Shown here: positions 17,118 to 25,581 of the stretch, one piece after another
How the letters are laid out: the number at the start of each line of letters is the position of its first letter
How positions within the stretch are numbered: position 1 is the first letter of the stretch
Source of the DNA: Kiloniellaceae bacterium
GTDB lineage: Bacteria > Pseudomonadota > Alphaproteobacteria > Kiloniellales > J153
NCBI GenBank assembly: GCA_021776095.1
Contig: JAJFGO010000006.1
Coordinates: 90,382 to 154,381 of the forward strand
DNA length: 64,000 nt
Direction: 5' to 3'
The notes under the pieces: model-generated
What the model was told of the DNA's origin: nothing
Database searches by the model: none
Seen by the model: only the letters and a program-made list of their open reading frames with translations
Program-made: the position numbers and the translations under genes

Positions 17118-18611
17118 ATGACCGCCGCAAGCCAGCTTCCGACGTATCAGTTGTTCATCGATGGGGATTGGGTCGATGGCGCCGAAGGCCAGATGCTCAT
17201 GAGCGACAATCCGGCAACGGGTGAGCCTTGGGCCCGCTTCGCCTGTGCCGGGCGGGCCGACGTCGAGTGCGCGGTCGCGGCCGCCCGGCGTGCCCTCAAT
17301 GACAGCGACTGGCGCGACATGACCGCCACCCGTCGCGGCAAACTCATTGCCCGCCTGGCCGAGCTCATCGAACAGAACGCGCGCAAACTGGGCGAGCTCG
17401 AGACCAACGACAGCGGCAAGCTGGCGTCGGAAACGGTCGCCCAGACCGGCTATGTGGCGGACTACTACCGCTACTACGCGGGGCTGGCCGACAAGATCGA
17501 GGGCGCGACCCTGCCGATCGACAAACCGGACATGCATGTCTTTACCACTCGCGAGCCCATCGGCGTGGTCGCCGCCATCGTACCGTGGAACGCGCAGATG
17601 TTTCTGACCGCCACCAAGCTTGGCCCGGCCTTGGCGGCCGGCTGCGCGGTCGTGCTCAAAGCCTCGGAGGTCGCGCCTTGCGCCATGTTCGAATTCGCCC
17701 GGCTGATCGAGCAGGCGGGTTTCCCGGCGGGGGTCGTGTCGGTCATTACCGGGGACGCGGAAAATTGCGCCATTCCCTTGACCTCGCACCCGGATGTCGA
17801 CCGGATCGCTTTTACCGGCGGACCGGAGACCGCCCGTCATGTGGTGCGCAACTCGGCGCAGAACTTCGCGGTCACGACCTTGGAGCTTGGCGGCAAATCG
17901 CCGATCGTCGTGTTCGACGACGCCGATCTGGAAAGCGCAGCCAACGGGCTGATCGCCGGGAACTTCGGGGCCTCCGGCCAATCCTGCGTGGCGGGCTCGC
18001 GCGGTATCGTGCATCGCCCGATCCTCAAGAAGCTGATCGCGCTCATCGGGGAAAAAGCGTCCGGGATCGTGATCGGCGATCCCTTGGATTCGAAAACCCA
18101 CGTCGGTCCGCTGTGCACCAAGGCCCAGGTAAGCCGGATCGAGGACACCCTGGCCAGAGCGAAAGCGCAGGGCGCGATCATTCATTTCGGCGGCGCCATG
18201 CCCGCCGGCTTGGAGAACGGCCACTACTTTCAGCCGACGCTGGTCGAATGCCCAGGCATGGATATCGAAACTCTCAAGGTCGAGATGTTCGGGCCGGTCA
18301 TGTCCTTGGTGCCCTTCGACACGGAGGATCAGGCGATAGCCATGGCGAACGACAGCGTCTATGGCCTGGGATCTGGCGTGTTCACCCAGAACCTCGCCCG
18401 CGCTCACCGCGTATCGCGGTTAATTCGCGCCGGTATTTGCTGGGTCAATACCTACCGGGCGATCTCGCCCATCGCGCCCTTCGGCGGCTTCAACCAATCG
18501 GGTTATGGCCGCGAGGCGGGTCTGGAGGCGGTTCTCGACTACACCCGCACGAAAACCACCTGGATCAATATGTCCGACCAGCCCATGGCCAATCCCTTCG
18601 TGATGCGCTGA
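17118..18611 (+). CDS. NAD(P)+-dependent aldehyde dehydrogenase
   Basis: This 497-residue member of the ALDH superfamily has the general base Glu256 in Leu-Glu-Leu-Gly-Gly-Lys-Ser, the catalytic Cys290 in Gly-Gln-Ser-Cys, the Pro-Trp-Asn cofactor motif near residue 155 and a C-terminal Pro-Phe-Gly-Gly-Phe. It lies 23 bp after the monooxygenase gene and probably completes that pathway by oxidising an aldehyde to an acid. Its size also fits DoeC, the aspartate-semialdehyde dehydrogenase of ectoine catabolism, and doeAB lie only 4 kb upstream, so that alternative is open. Confidence 0.88.
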   Translation: MTAASQLPTYQLFIDGDWVDGAEGQMLMSDNPATGEPWARFACAGRADVECAVAAARRALNDSDWRDMTATRRGKLIARLAELIEQNARKLGELETNDSGKLASETVAQTGYVADYYRYYAGLADKIEGATLPIDKPDMHVFTTREPIGVVAAIVPWNAQMFLTATKLGPALAAGCAVVLKASEVAPCAMFEFARLIEQAGFPAGVVSVITGDAENCAIPLTSHPDVDRIAFTGGPETARHVVRNSAQNFAVTTLELGGKSPIVVFDDADLESAANGLIAGNFGASGQSCVAGSRGIVHRPILKKLIALIGEKASGIVIGDPLDSKTHVGPLCTKAQVSRIEDTLARAKAQGAIIHFGGAMPAGLENGHYFQPTLVECPGMDIETLKVEMFGPVMSLVPFDTEDQAIAMANDSVYGLGSGVFTQNLARAHRVSRLIRAGICWVNTYRAISPIAPFGGFNQSGYGREAGLEAVLDYTRTKTTWINMSDQPMANPFVMR

Positions 18612-18673
18612 GACGCCGTCATCGGCAAGGGTGTTGAGGCCGCTCGGCCGGGCGCGCACCTGGGTGAGGCGCG

Positions 18674-19153
18674 TCAGGTTTCTCCGATCAGGCGGCGCAT
18701 GGCCGCCGCCTGGATGACATAGGGCCGCTCCGCGCTTGGCGCCATGCCCAGGGCCTCATAGAACCCACGTGCCGGATTGTCGTGCAGAACCTTGAGTTCG
18801 ACCCGGCAGCAGTCCTGCGCCACCGCAACCCGGCAGACCTCGGACATCAAGGCGCGGCCGACGCGCGAGCCCCGCGCCCAGTCCTCGACGAAGAGGTTGT
18901 CGAGGTAAAGGCAAGGGCGGCCCTTGTAGGTCGAGTACATGGGAAAATAGGTCGCCAGCCCGGCCGGCCTGTCGCCAAGCTCGGCCAAGACGCTCCCGTA
19001 CTGGCGCGCCTGCCCAAAAGCATCGCGCCGCACGTCGTCCAGGGTGGCGGTGAAATCCGCTTCGTGGTTCAGGTGGTGGGCCAAGTCCCGTAGCATGCGG
19101 AAAACGACCTCGGCGTCGGCCATGACGGGGGTCCTGAGGCGCAACTCCGCCAT
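18674..19153 (-). CDS. GNAT-family N-acetyltransferase
   Basis: The 159-residue GNAT protein begins Met-Ala-Glu-Leu-Arg-Leu-Arg-Thr-Pro. It contains the beta4 segment Leu-Tyr-Leu-Asp-Asn-Leu-Phe-Val, the acetyl-CoA pyrophosphate loop Arg-Gly-Ser-Arg-Val-Gly-Arg-Ala-Leu-Met, and Asn-Pro-Ala-Arg-Gly-Phe-Tyr-Glu-Ala-Leu-Gly-Met near the end. The pattern resembles spermidine/diamine acetyltransferases. It lies 4 bp downstream of the acetylpolyamine amidohydrolase-like gene, so an acetylase and a deacetylase share an operon. The amine substrate is inferred. Confidence 0.85.
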   Translation of the reverse strand: MAELRLRTPVMADAEVVFRMLRDLAHHLNHEADFTATLDDVRRDAFGQARQYGSVLAELGDRPAGLATYFPMYSTYKGRPCLYLDNLFVEDWARGSRVGRALMSEVCRVAVAQDCCRVELKVLHDNPARGFYEALGMAPSAERPYVIQAAAMRRLIGET

Positions 19154-19157
19154 AGCC

Positions 19158-20192
19158 TTAGCGTCGCTGGGCGGTCTCGAAGCCGCGCAGGAAGGCACAC
19201 AAGTTGGCGCCGAGGGCGCCGGTCAGATAGCCGCCTTCCTGAACCAGGACGCTGGGCAGGCCGAGGCCCGCGATGGCGGCCGCGATACGCCAGAACCCTT
19301 CGGTGGTCAGTGCCAGTCCGGCCAGCGGGTCGTCCTCGTGCCCGTCGAGGCCGAGGGCAACCACCAGGGCGCCGGGTGCAAAGGCGCCGATGCGTTGCAG
19401 GGCGCGCTCCAGTGCCAGGATGAATTCGTCGTCTCCGGCCCCGCGCGGCAGCGGAAGGTTGAGGTTATAACCGAGCCCGGGCCCCTCACCACGCTCGTCC
19501 GCGTAGCCCCAGAAAAAGGGATAGAAGCGCACCGGGTCGGCGTGCAACGATACGGTCAGCACGTCGTTCCGCCCATAGAAGAGTCCCTGGGTACCGTTGC
19601 CGTGGTGCAGATCGACGTCAAGGATCGCGATGCGGTCGTGGTCCGCGCGCAAGGCCTGCGCCGCGATCGCAGAGTTGTTCAGGTAACAGAACCCGCCCGC
19701 CATGTCGGCGAAGGCATGATGGCCCGGCGGGCGGCACAGCGCATAGGCCGCCGGCGCGCCATCCAGGGTCTCGCGCGCCGCGGCAACCGCCACATGGGCG
19801 CTGGCCAGGGCGGCCGGCCAGGTCCCCTCCGAGATCGGGCAAGAGGTGTCGGCCATGTGATAGCCGGCCTGACCGACCGCGGAGGCCGGGTAACCGCCAC
19901 GGCGTCCGTTCGGATGGATGTTCGGTATCACCTCGTCCGAGGCGCCTTCGATGCGTTGCCAACGGGTGAAGATATTTGCCAGGAACGACAGGTACTCCGG
20001 CGTATGCACGGCGGCTGCCGGGGTCAAACCGAAATCCGTGCGCTGTTCCACCGCCTCGTGGCCATCGGCGCGTGCCGCTTTCAAGAGGGCCTCGGCCCGC
20101 TCGGGCACTTCCGGGTTGGGTTGCCGGGCGCCGCTCACCAAAAAGTTGCGTGGGTAGTGCCGGGCGTGCAGTGGGCTGTGAAAAATCTTCAT
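19158..20192 (-). CDS. Class II histone-deacetylase-family amidohydrolase (acetylpolyamine amidohydrolase-like)
   Basis: This 344-residue zinc hydrolase of the arginase/deacetylase fold has Arg-Pro-Pro-Gly-His-His-Ala (catalytic His pair region), Gly-Phe-Cys-Tyr-Leu-Asn-Asn, the zinc-binding Asp-Val-Asp-Leu-His-His-Gly-Asn-Gly-Thr, Leu-Gly-Leu-Asp-Gly-His and Glu-Gly-Gly-Tyr. The length and the N-terminal Phe-His-Ser-Pro fit bacterial acetylpolyamine amidohydrolases, which remove acetyl groups from acetylputrescine or acetylspermidine. It is flanked by GNAT, BKACE and aminotransferase genes in one minus-strand group. Another N-acyl amine could equally be the substrate. Confidence 0.88.
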   Translation of the reverse strand: MKIFHSPLHARHYPRNFLVSGARQPNPEVPERAEALLKAARADGHEAVEQRTDFGLTPAAAVHTPEYLSFLANIFTRWQRIEGASDEVIPNIHPNGRRGGYPASAVGQAGYHMADTSCPISEGTWPAALASAHVAVAAARETLDGAPAAYALCRPPGHHAFADMAGGFCYLNNSAIAAQALRADHDRIAILDVDLHHGNGTQGLFYGRNDVLTVSLHADPVRFYPFFWGYADERGEGPGLGYNLNLPLPRGAGDDEFILALERALQRIGAFAPGALVVALGLDGHEDDPLAGLALTTEGFWRIAAAIAGLGLPSVLVQEGGYLTGALGANLCAFLRGFETAQRR

Positions 20193-20209
20193 GGACGGGG
20201 AAACTAACG

Positions 20210-21142
20210 CTAAAACCCGACCGCGTCGCCGCCTTTGAGGGCAAGGCGTTCGCGCGCCTCCGCCGGGGACGCAATCTCGAGGGAAAGGCTCTCCAAGATG
20301 CCGCGGATCATGGTGACCTGCTCGGCGTTGGAGTCCGCGAGCCGACCCTTGCCGGCATAGAGGCTATCCTCCAACCCGACCCGCACGTTACCGCCCAAAA
20401 TAGCAGACATGGTAATCAGGTTCATCTGATGGCGCCCGGCGCCGAGCACCGAGAAGACATAATCGTCGCCGAACAGCTTGTCGGCGATGCGTTTCATGTG
20501 GGTCAGGTTCTCCGGGTCCGGGCCGATGCCGCCCAGGACGCCGAAAATGAACTGAACGAACAGCGGCGGCTTGACCAAACCACGGTCCAGAAAATGCGCC
20601 AGGTTGTAAAGATGGCCGACGTCGTAACATTCGAATTCGAAGCGGGTTCCATGCGCCTCGCCCAAGTCGCGCAGGATCCCTTCGATGTCGGCGAAGGTGT
20701 TCTTGAAGATGAAGTCGCGGGTCGATTCCAGGTACGGCTTTTCCCAGTCGTGCTTCCAGGTTTGGAATTTGTCCGCCGCCGGGAATAGGCCGAAGTTCAT
20801 CGAGCCCATGTTGAGCGAGCACATCTCCGGCCGGGCGCGCAGCGGCGCCGCCAGGCGGTCTTCCAGGGTCATCTGGTGACCGCCACCGGTGGTGATGTTG
20901 ACCACCGCGTCGGTCGCTTGCTTGATGCGCGGCAGGAAGGCCATAAACACCTCTGGGTCGGGCGTCGGGCGGCCGTCCTTCGGGTCGCGGGCGTGAAGGT
21001 GGAGGATCGAGGCGCCGGCCTCGGCCGCGCCAATCGCGCCCTCGGCGATCTCGTCCGGGGTGATCGGCAGGTGATCAGTCATGGTCGGGGTATGGATCGA
21101 GCCGGTGACCGCGCAGGTGATGATGACTTTTTGCCGTGCCAT
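20210..21142 (-). CDS. Beta-keto acid cleavage enzyme (BKACE, DUF849)
   Basis: This 310-residue protein of the BKACE family is related to 3-keto-5-aminohexanoate cleavage enzyme (Kce). It shows the zinc-binding His-Leu-His-Ala-Arg-Asp near residue 48, Thr-Gly-Gly-Gly-His, Gly-Ser-Met-Asn-Phe-Gly and a C-terminal Arg-Val-Gly-Leu-Glu-Asp. Family members condense a beta-keto acid with acetyl-CoA and split off acetoacetate plus a new acyl-CoA. The neighbouring class III aminotransferase could generate the keto acid. The precise substrate cannot be read from the sequence. Confidence 0.9.
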   Translation of the reverse strand: MARQKVIITCAVTGSIHTPTMTDHLPITPDEIAEGAIGAAEAGASILHLHARDPKDGRPTPDPEVFMAFLPRIKQATDAVVNITTGGGHQMTLEDRLAAPLRARPEMCSLNMGSMNFGLFPAADKFQTWKHDWEKPYLESTRDFIFKNTFADIEGILRDLGEAHGTRFEFECYDVGHLYNLAHFLDRGLVKPPLFVQFIFGVLGGIGPDPENLTHMKRIADKLFGDDYVFSVLGAGRHQMNLITMSAILGGNVRVGLEDSLYAGKGRLADSNAEQVTMIRGILESLSLEIASPAEARERLALKGGDAVGF

Positions 21143-21169
21143 GATGTGTTTCCTTATTCTTACGCCTGT

Positions 21170-22585
21170 TTAGGTTTCTCCCAGGGCGACACCAGCGGTG
21201 CGAAGCTCCGCGGCCAGCGCGTTCAGGCAATCGCCCAGGATGCCGACGACCTCGTCAATCTGGGCCTCGGTGACGATGAGCGGCGGCGTGACCATCAGCC
21301 AATCGCCATAGATACCGTTCGCGGTGCGCCGGACGTATTGGATCAAGCCCCGTTCCAGCGCCAAGTCGGCGACCCGGTAGGGTGCCATGCGCTCCACCGG
21401 GATCATGGCCTTGGTCTGCTTGTCGGCGACCAATTCGATGGCCATGAGCAAGCCCTTGCCGCGCACGTCGCCGACGATGGGGCTGCGCGACATTAGGGTC
21501 GATAGCCGCTCGCGCAGCACCGCGCCCATGCGCTGGGCATTGGCCATGAGATCCTGATCCAACATTTCCCGCACCACCGCTAGGCCGACGGCGCAGGACA
21601 AGGGGTTGCTGAAGTAGGTATAGCCATGGGCGAAACCGCCGCGCTCCGCCACCAGGGCGACCATATCGCGCGGCGCCAGCACGGCGCCGAGCGGCGCGTA
21701 ACCGGCGCTGATCCCCTTGGCCAGGGTCACCAGGTCGGGCCGGGCGTCGGGCAAATGCCCGGCGGCGAGGAAGCTGCCGGTGCGCCCGGCGCCCGACATG
21801 ATCTCGTCGTAGATCAATAGCACGCCGTGCCGATTGCAGATCTCGCGCACGCGGCGGTAATAGGCATCGGGCGCGACCAGGGCGCCGGTCGACAGGCCAC
21901 CGACCGGCTCCATGATGAACGCGAGGACTGTCTCGGGGCCTTGCTTGAGGATCTCACGGTCCAGCGCCTCGGCCGCCTCGTCGGCCCAGGTCTCGGCCGT
22001 GTAGCCCTCGGGCACCCGGTAGCTAAAGGGCGCCGGCACCTTGGGCATGAGCTTCATCATGGGCCCGAAGAGCTCTTCGGCCGCCGGGTCGCCGGTCACC
22101 GCCAGCGCGCCCAGGGTCGCGCCGTGATAGGACGGCAGCCGGCCGATCACTTTCCAGCGCTGCCCTTCGCCCTTGGCGACCGCATATTGCCGGGCCAGCT
22201 TAATCGCCGACTCGTTGGCCTCCGATCCGCCGGAAACGAAAAAGGCCCGCTCCAGCCCCGGCCCGGCCAGCGAGGCGACAAGGTCGCCGAGGGCCGCGTT
22301 GGCCTCGCTCTCGAAGGCGGCGGGGAAGGCGAAGCTGGCGCGCCGGGCCTGGTCCACCAGGGCCTCGATCACCCGAGGGTTGCCGTGCCCCAGGTTGCTG
22401 GCCACGGGGCCGGAGCAGGCATCGATATAGCGCCGCCCTTCGGTATCCCACATGTAAAGACCCTCGGCGCGGTCAATGGTGGGGCGCCGCTGGCCGCCCG
22501 CGGGGGTGTAAAAAAGCTGCACTGGCCCGCCACGTTGGTCGCGGCCAGGGGTGTCGGTATTTTGCGGCGCTGCAGCCCGGCTCAT
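21170..22585 (-). CDS. Class III PLP-dependent aminotransferase
   Basis: The 471-residue omega-amino-acid transaminase-type protein has Gly-Ser-Glu-Ala-Asn-Glu-Ser for phosphate binding, Ser-Tyr-His-Gly-Ala-Thr, Tyr-Asp-Glu-Ile-Met for the PLP-nitrogen Asp, and the Schiff-base Lys in Leu-Ala-Lys-Gly-Ile-Ser-Ala-Gly-Tyr. The start at 22585 is preferred because GGGAGA lies 7 bp upstream; an in-frame ATG at 22621 has a poorer site. With BKACE and the amidohydrolase it may degrade an acetylated diamine or amino acid. It could also act as DoeD in ectoine catabolism (2,4-diaminobutyrate transaminase), which has similar length and family. Confidence 0.88.
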   Translation of the reverse strand: MSRAAAPQNTDTPGRDQRGGPVQLFYTPAGGQRRPTIDRAEGLYMWDTEGRRYIDACSGPVASNLGHGNPRVIEALVDQARRASFAFPAAFESEANAALGDLVASLAGPGLERAFFVSGGSEANESAIKLARQYAVAKGEGQRWKVIGRLPSYHGATLGALAVTGDPAAEELFGPMMKLMPKVPAPFSYRVPEGYTAETWADEAAEALDREILKQGPETVLAFIMEPVGGLSTGALVAPDAYYRRVREICNRHGVLLIYDEIMSGAGRTGSFLAAGHLPDARPDLVTLAKGISAGYAPLGAVLAPRDMVALVAERGGFAHGYTYFSNPLSCAVGLAVVREMLDQDLMANAQRMGAVLRERLSTLMSRSPIVGDVRGKGLLMAIELVADKQTKAMIPVERMAPYRVADLALERGLIQYVRRTANGIYGDWLMVTPPLIVTEAQIDEVVGILGDCLNALAAELRTAGVALGET

Positions 22586-22759
22586 CCAAAGGTCTCCCGA
22601 ACAAGGGTTATCGTCCGACATTGGACCGGCGGCTTGTCCTAGCCCTCGACGCTGCCGGTATGGCATGACACAGGATCGGCTACGGCGGCCGCCAAGCGCA
22701 AGGCCTTCGGTACGGTGCTTCGCGCCGATGCGCCGTTCAAACGCGAGAGGACCCGAAAG

Positions 22760-23953
22760 TTGTTCGATCTATTGAGTGGTTGCCGGATTATCGATCTCAC
22801 CACGATCGTCCTAGGGCCTTACGCCACCCAAATCCTGGGCGACATGGGCGCGGACGTGATCAAGGTCGAGGCGCCCGGTGGTGACTTGTTCCGTGCCAGT
22901 TCCGAATCGCGGTCGGCCGGCATGAGCCCGGGCTTCATGAACTGCAACCGGAACAAACGCTCCATCGCCTTGGACCTGAAATCGGCGGCGGGCCTCGGCG
23001 TGATGTTGGATCTGGTGCGCGGCGCCGAGGTCTTCGTTCACAACATGCGGCCCCAAGCCGCGACCCGCCTGGGCCTGTCTTATGACGACCTCAAGGCGGT
23101 CAATGGCAATCTGGTGTACTGCGCCGGGCCAGGATATGGGCAGAACGGCCCTTACGCGAACTATCCCGCTTATGACGACGTGATCCAGGCCATGTCGGGT
23201 ATCGGCCGTCTCAATGCCGACGCGGCGGGCGAACCCCGGTTCTTCCCGACCATCGCCTGCGACAAAATTGCCGGCTTGCACCTGGCTCTGGCGGTTGTCG
23301 GTGCCCTGGCGCGGCGGCGGGGCGGCGGGGAGGGATGCTACATCGAGGCGCCCATGTTCGAGAGCGTACTGTCGTTCCTCTACGTCGAACACTTGGAGGG
23401 AGCGACCTTCCGTCCGGCCACGGGAAAGACCGGTTATCACAGAATCACGAACCCCTATCGCAAGCCGTACAAAACCAAGGACGACTACATCGCCGTCCTG
23501 CCCTACAGCACCCAGCAATGGTGCCGCTTCTTCGCGCTCGCCGGACGAAAGGATCTGGCCGCCGCCGATTGGGTGCAAGAGTCGCGGGAACGGAGCAAAA
23601 ACGTCGCGCGGCTTTACGAGATCCTCGAGGCCATCATGGTCGAGCGAACCACGGAGGAATGGCTGCGCGAGCTGCGGCGCTTGGAAATTCCCTGCGCGCC
23701 GGTCAATGGTCTGGATGGCTTGCTGGACGACCCGCATCTGGCAGAAACGGGCTTTTTCCAGGATATGGACCACCCGACGGAGGGCAAAATCCGCTCCGTG
23801 CGCTCACCCTTTCTCACCCAAGGGGTCGAGGTCACCGACGACCGCGCCGCGCCCAAGGTCGGCCAGCATTCGCGGGAGATCCTGCGAGAGCTTGGGCTCG
23901 ACGAGCGGCGGATCGGGGATTTGCTGGGCCAGGGTGCGGTTCAGGAGGCTTGA
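22760..23953 (+). CDS. CaiB/BaiF family (class III) CoA-transferase
   Basis: This 397-residue protein begins Leu-Ser-Gly-Cys-Arg-Ile-Ile-Asp-Leu-Thr and contains Gly-Ala-Asp-Val-Ile-Lys-Val-Glu-Ala-Pro-Gly-Gly-Asp, the catalytic-region Tyr-Pro-Ala-Tyr-Asp-Asp (conserved Asp) and Arg-Ser-Pro near the C-terminus, all typical of family III CoA-transferases. A TTG at 22760 with GAGAGG upstream matches the family start, while an ATG at 22715 would add 15 untypical residues. It moves CoA between carboxylic acids. An acyl-CoA dehydrogenase gene follows 220 bp later, and together they suggest activation and oxidation of an organic acid. Confidence 0.87.
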   Translation: MFDLLSGCRIIDLTTIVLGPYATQILGDMGADVIKVEAPGGDLFRASSESRSAGMSPGFMNCNRNKRSIALDLKSAAGLGVMLDLVRGAEVFVHNMRPQAATRLGLSYDDLKAVNGNLVYCAGPGYGQNGPYANYPAYDDVIQAMSGIGRLNADAAGEPRFFPTIACDKIAGLHLALAVVGALARRRGGGEGCYIEAPMFESVLSFLYVEHLEGATFRPATGKTGYHRITNPYRKPYKTKDDYIAVLPYSTQQWCRFFALAGRKDLAAADWVQESRERSKNVARLYEILEAIMVERTTEEWLRELRRLEIPCAPVNGLDGLLDDPHLAETGFFQDMDHPTEGKIRSVRSPFLTQGVEVTDDRAAPKVGQHSREILRELGLDERRIGDLLGQGAVQEA

Positions 23954-24174
23954 GTGGCTATCCTCTGGCCAGTCTCGGTTAGCCGTTCGACGATCATAGG
24001 TCGGTATTCCCTCGCGGCCGTGGCAAGCGCCCGGAAATTCTTCAGGTCCTAAAATCAATACTCGATCCGTCTAAATAATTTGAAGCACAATTTTATTTTT
24101 CATATCGCACTTGTAAAATTATACTGGGTTTCCGTTCTTTTGGGGCTGCGCGAAGCTGGAGACCATTTAGGCTC

Positions 24175-25341
24175 ATGCTTGGTTTTTCCTTGAGCGACGA
24201 CCAAACGGCGATCGTCGAGGCGGTCGAGGCCATCGTCGAAAAATTCGATGACGACTATTGGCTGGCAAAGGATAAGGACGGCAGCTTTCCCGAAGATTTT
24301 TACCGGGCCTTCGCGGATGGCGGCTGGCTGGGCATCGCCTTGCCGGAAGACTACGGGGGGGCGGGCCTGGGGGTCACGGAAGCCGCGCTGATGATGACCA
24401 CCGTTGCCGGAGCCGGCGGGGCCATGGCGGCGGCCTCGTGCCTCCACATGAATATTTTCGGGCCTAGATCCATCGCGGTTTTCGGATCCGACGACCAGAA
24501 ACGCCGGTGGCTCCCCGACATCGTCCGGGGCGCTTACAAAATGTGTTTCGGCGTCACCGAGCCCAACGCCGGGCTCGACACCACCAGGATCGCCACCAAG
24601 GCGGTACGCCACGGCGATCATTACGCGATTCATGGCCAGAAGGTCTGGACCTCCACCGCGCAGGTGGCCGAAAAGATCATGCTGCTGGCGCGCACCAGCC
24701 CCCGGGACGACGACCATCCCGCCGAGGGGCTGAGCCTATTCTTCGCCGATCTCGACCGAAGCCGGGCCTCGATCCGCAAGATCGAGAAAATGGGCCGAAA
24801 TGCGGTCGATTCCAACGAAGTCTATTTCGACGGTATGAAGGTCCCGGTCGAGGACCGCATCGGCGAGGAGGGTAAGGGTTTCAAATACATTCTGCACAGC
24901 CTGAACCCCGAACGGATCCTGATCGCCGCCGAGGCTATCGGCATCGGGCGCGACGCCCTGGGCCGGGCCGCCGCCTACGCGCGCGAGCGCACCGTCTTTC
25001 AGCGGCCGATCGGCCAAAACCAATCGATCCAGCACCCGCTAGCGGTTAATTGGGCGGAATTGGACGCGGCCTACCTTAGTACCCTGAAGGCGGCGTGCCT
25101 CTACGATGCCGGGCAGCCCTGCGGGATCGAGGCCAATGCGGCCAAATACCTGGCGGCGGAAGCCGGATTCAACGCCTGCAAACAAGCCATGATGACGTTC
25201 GGCGGCATGGGCTACGCCCGTGAATTCCACGTGGAACGGCTCATGCGCGAGGTCATGATTCCCTATTTGGCGCCGGTGAGCCAGCAGATGGCCCTTAATT
25301 ATATTGCTGAGCGCGCTCTATCTCTTCCAAAATCCTATTGA
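24175..25341 (+). CDS. Acyl-CoA dehydrogenase
   Basis: This 388-residue FAD enzyme has the family pattern: an N-terminal helical domain, Cys-Phe-Gly-Val-Thr-Glu-Pro-Asn-Ala-Gly (flavin and substrate contact), Gly-Gln-Lys-Val-Trp-Thr-Ser, Ala-Arg-Glu-Arg-Thr-Val-Phe, and Phe-Gly-Gly-Met-Gly-Tyr-Ala-Arg-Glu. Gln replaces the more usual residue in the Arg-Pro-Ile-Gly-Gln-Asn-Gln-Ser segment, which is common in the family. It introduces a 2,3 double bond into an acyl-CoA. It sits between a CoA-transferase gene and a TRAP transporter, suggesting catabolism of an imported carboxylate. Confidence 0.9.
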   Translation: MLGFSLSDDQTAIVEAVEAIVEKFDDDYWLAKDKDGSFPEDFYRAFADGGWLGIALPEDYGGAGLGVTEAALMMTTVAGAGGAMAAASCLHMNIFGPRSIAVFGSDDQKRRWLPDIVRGAYKMCFGVTEPNAGLDTTRIATKAVRHGDHYAIHGQKVWTSTAQVAEKIMLLARTSPRDDDHPAEGLSLFFADLDRSRASIRKIEKMGRNAVDSNEVYFDGMKVPVEDRIGEEGKGFKYILHSLNPERILIAAEAIGIGRDALGRAAAYARERTVFQRPIGQNQSIQHPLAVNWAELDAAYLSTLKAACLYDAGQPCGIEANAAKYLAAEAGFNACKQAMMTFGGMGYAREFHVERLMREVMIPYLAPVSQQMALNYIAERALSLPKSY

Positions 25342-25581
25342 TTCGGTGGCGGGTATGGTGTGGATGGAGCGAAGCTGAACGAAGGGCGGCGCGAAAATCC
25401 GATCCCAGGCGGGCTTCGCACCTGCACAATAATTCTAAGTATTCGAAGAAAGTGAAGGCCGCCCGAGAAATAGCCTGTCGAATCCCAGCATTATCTGTGG
25501 GACCATGCGCCCTAGACGGCCAAGACGCCGGTTGCCGGCGGATAACAAGTCTGAACCAAAAAAGAACAGTGGAGGATAACG

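Noticed and set aside
16992..18407. 471-codon minus-strand open frame antisense to the aldehyde dehydrogenase
   Set aside because: Same shadow pattern; the plus-strand ALDH has catalytic residues and full family length.
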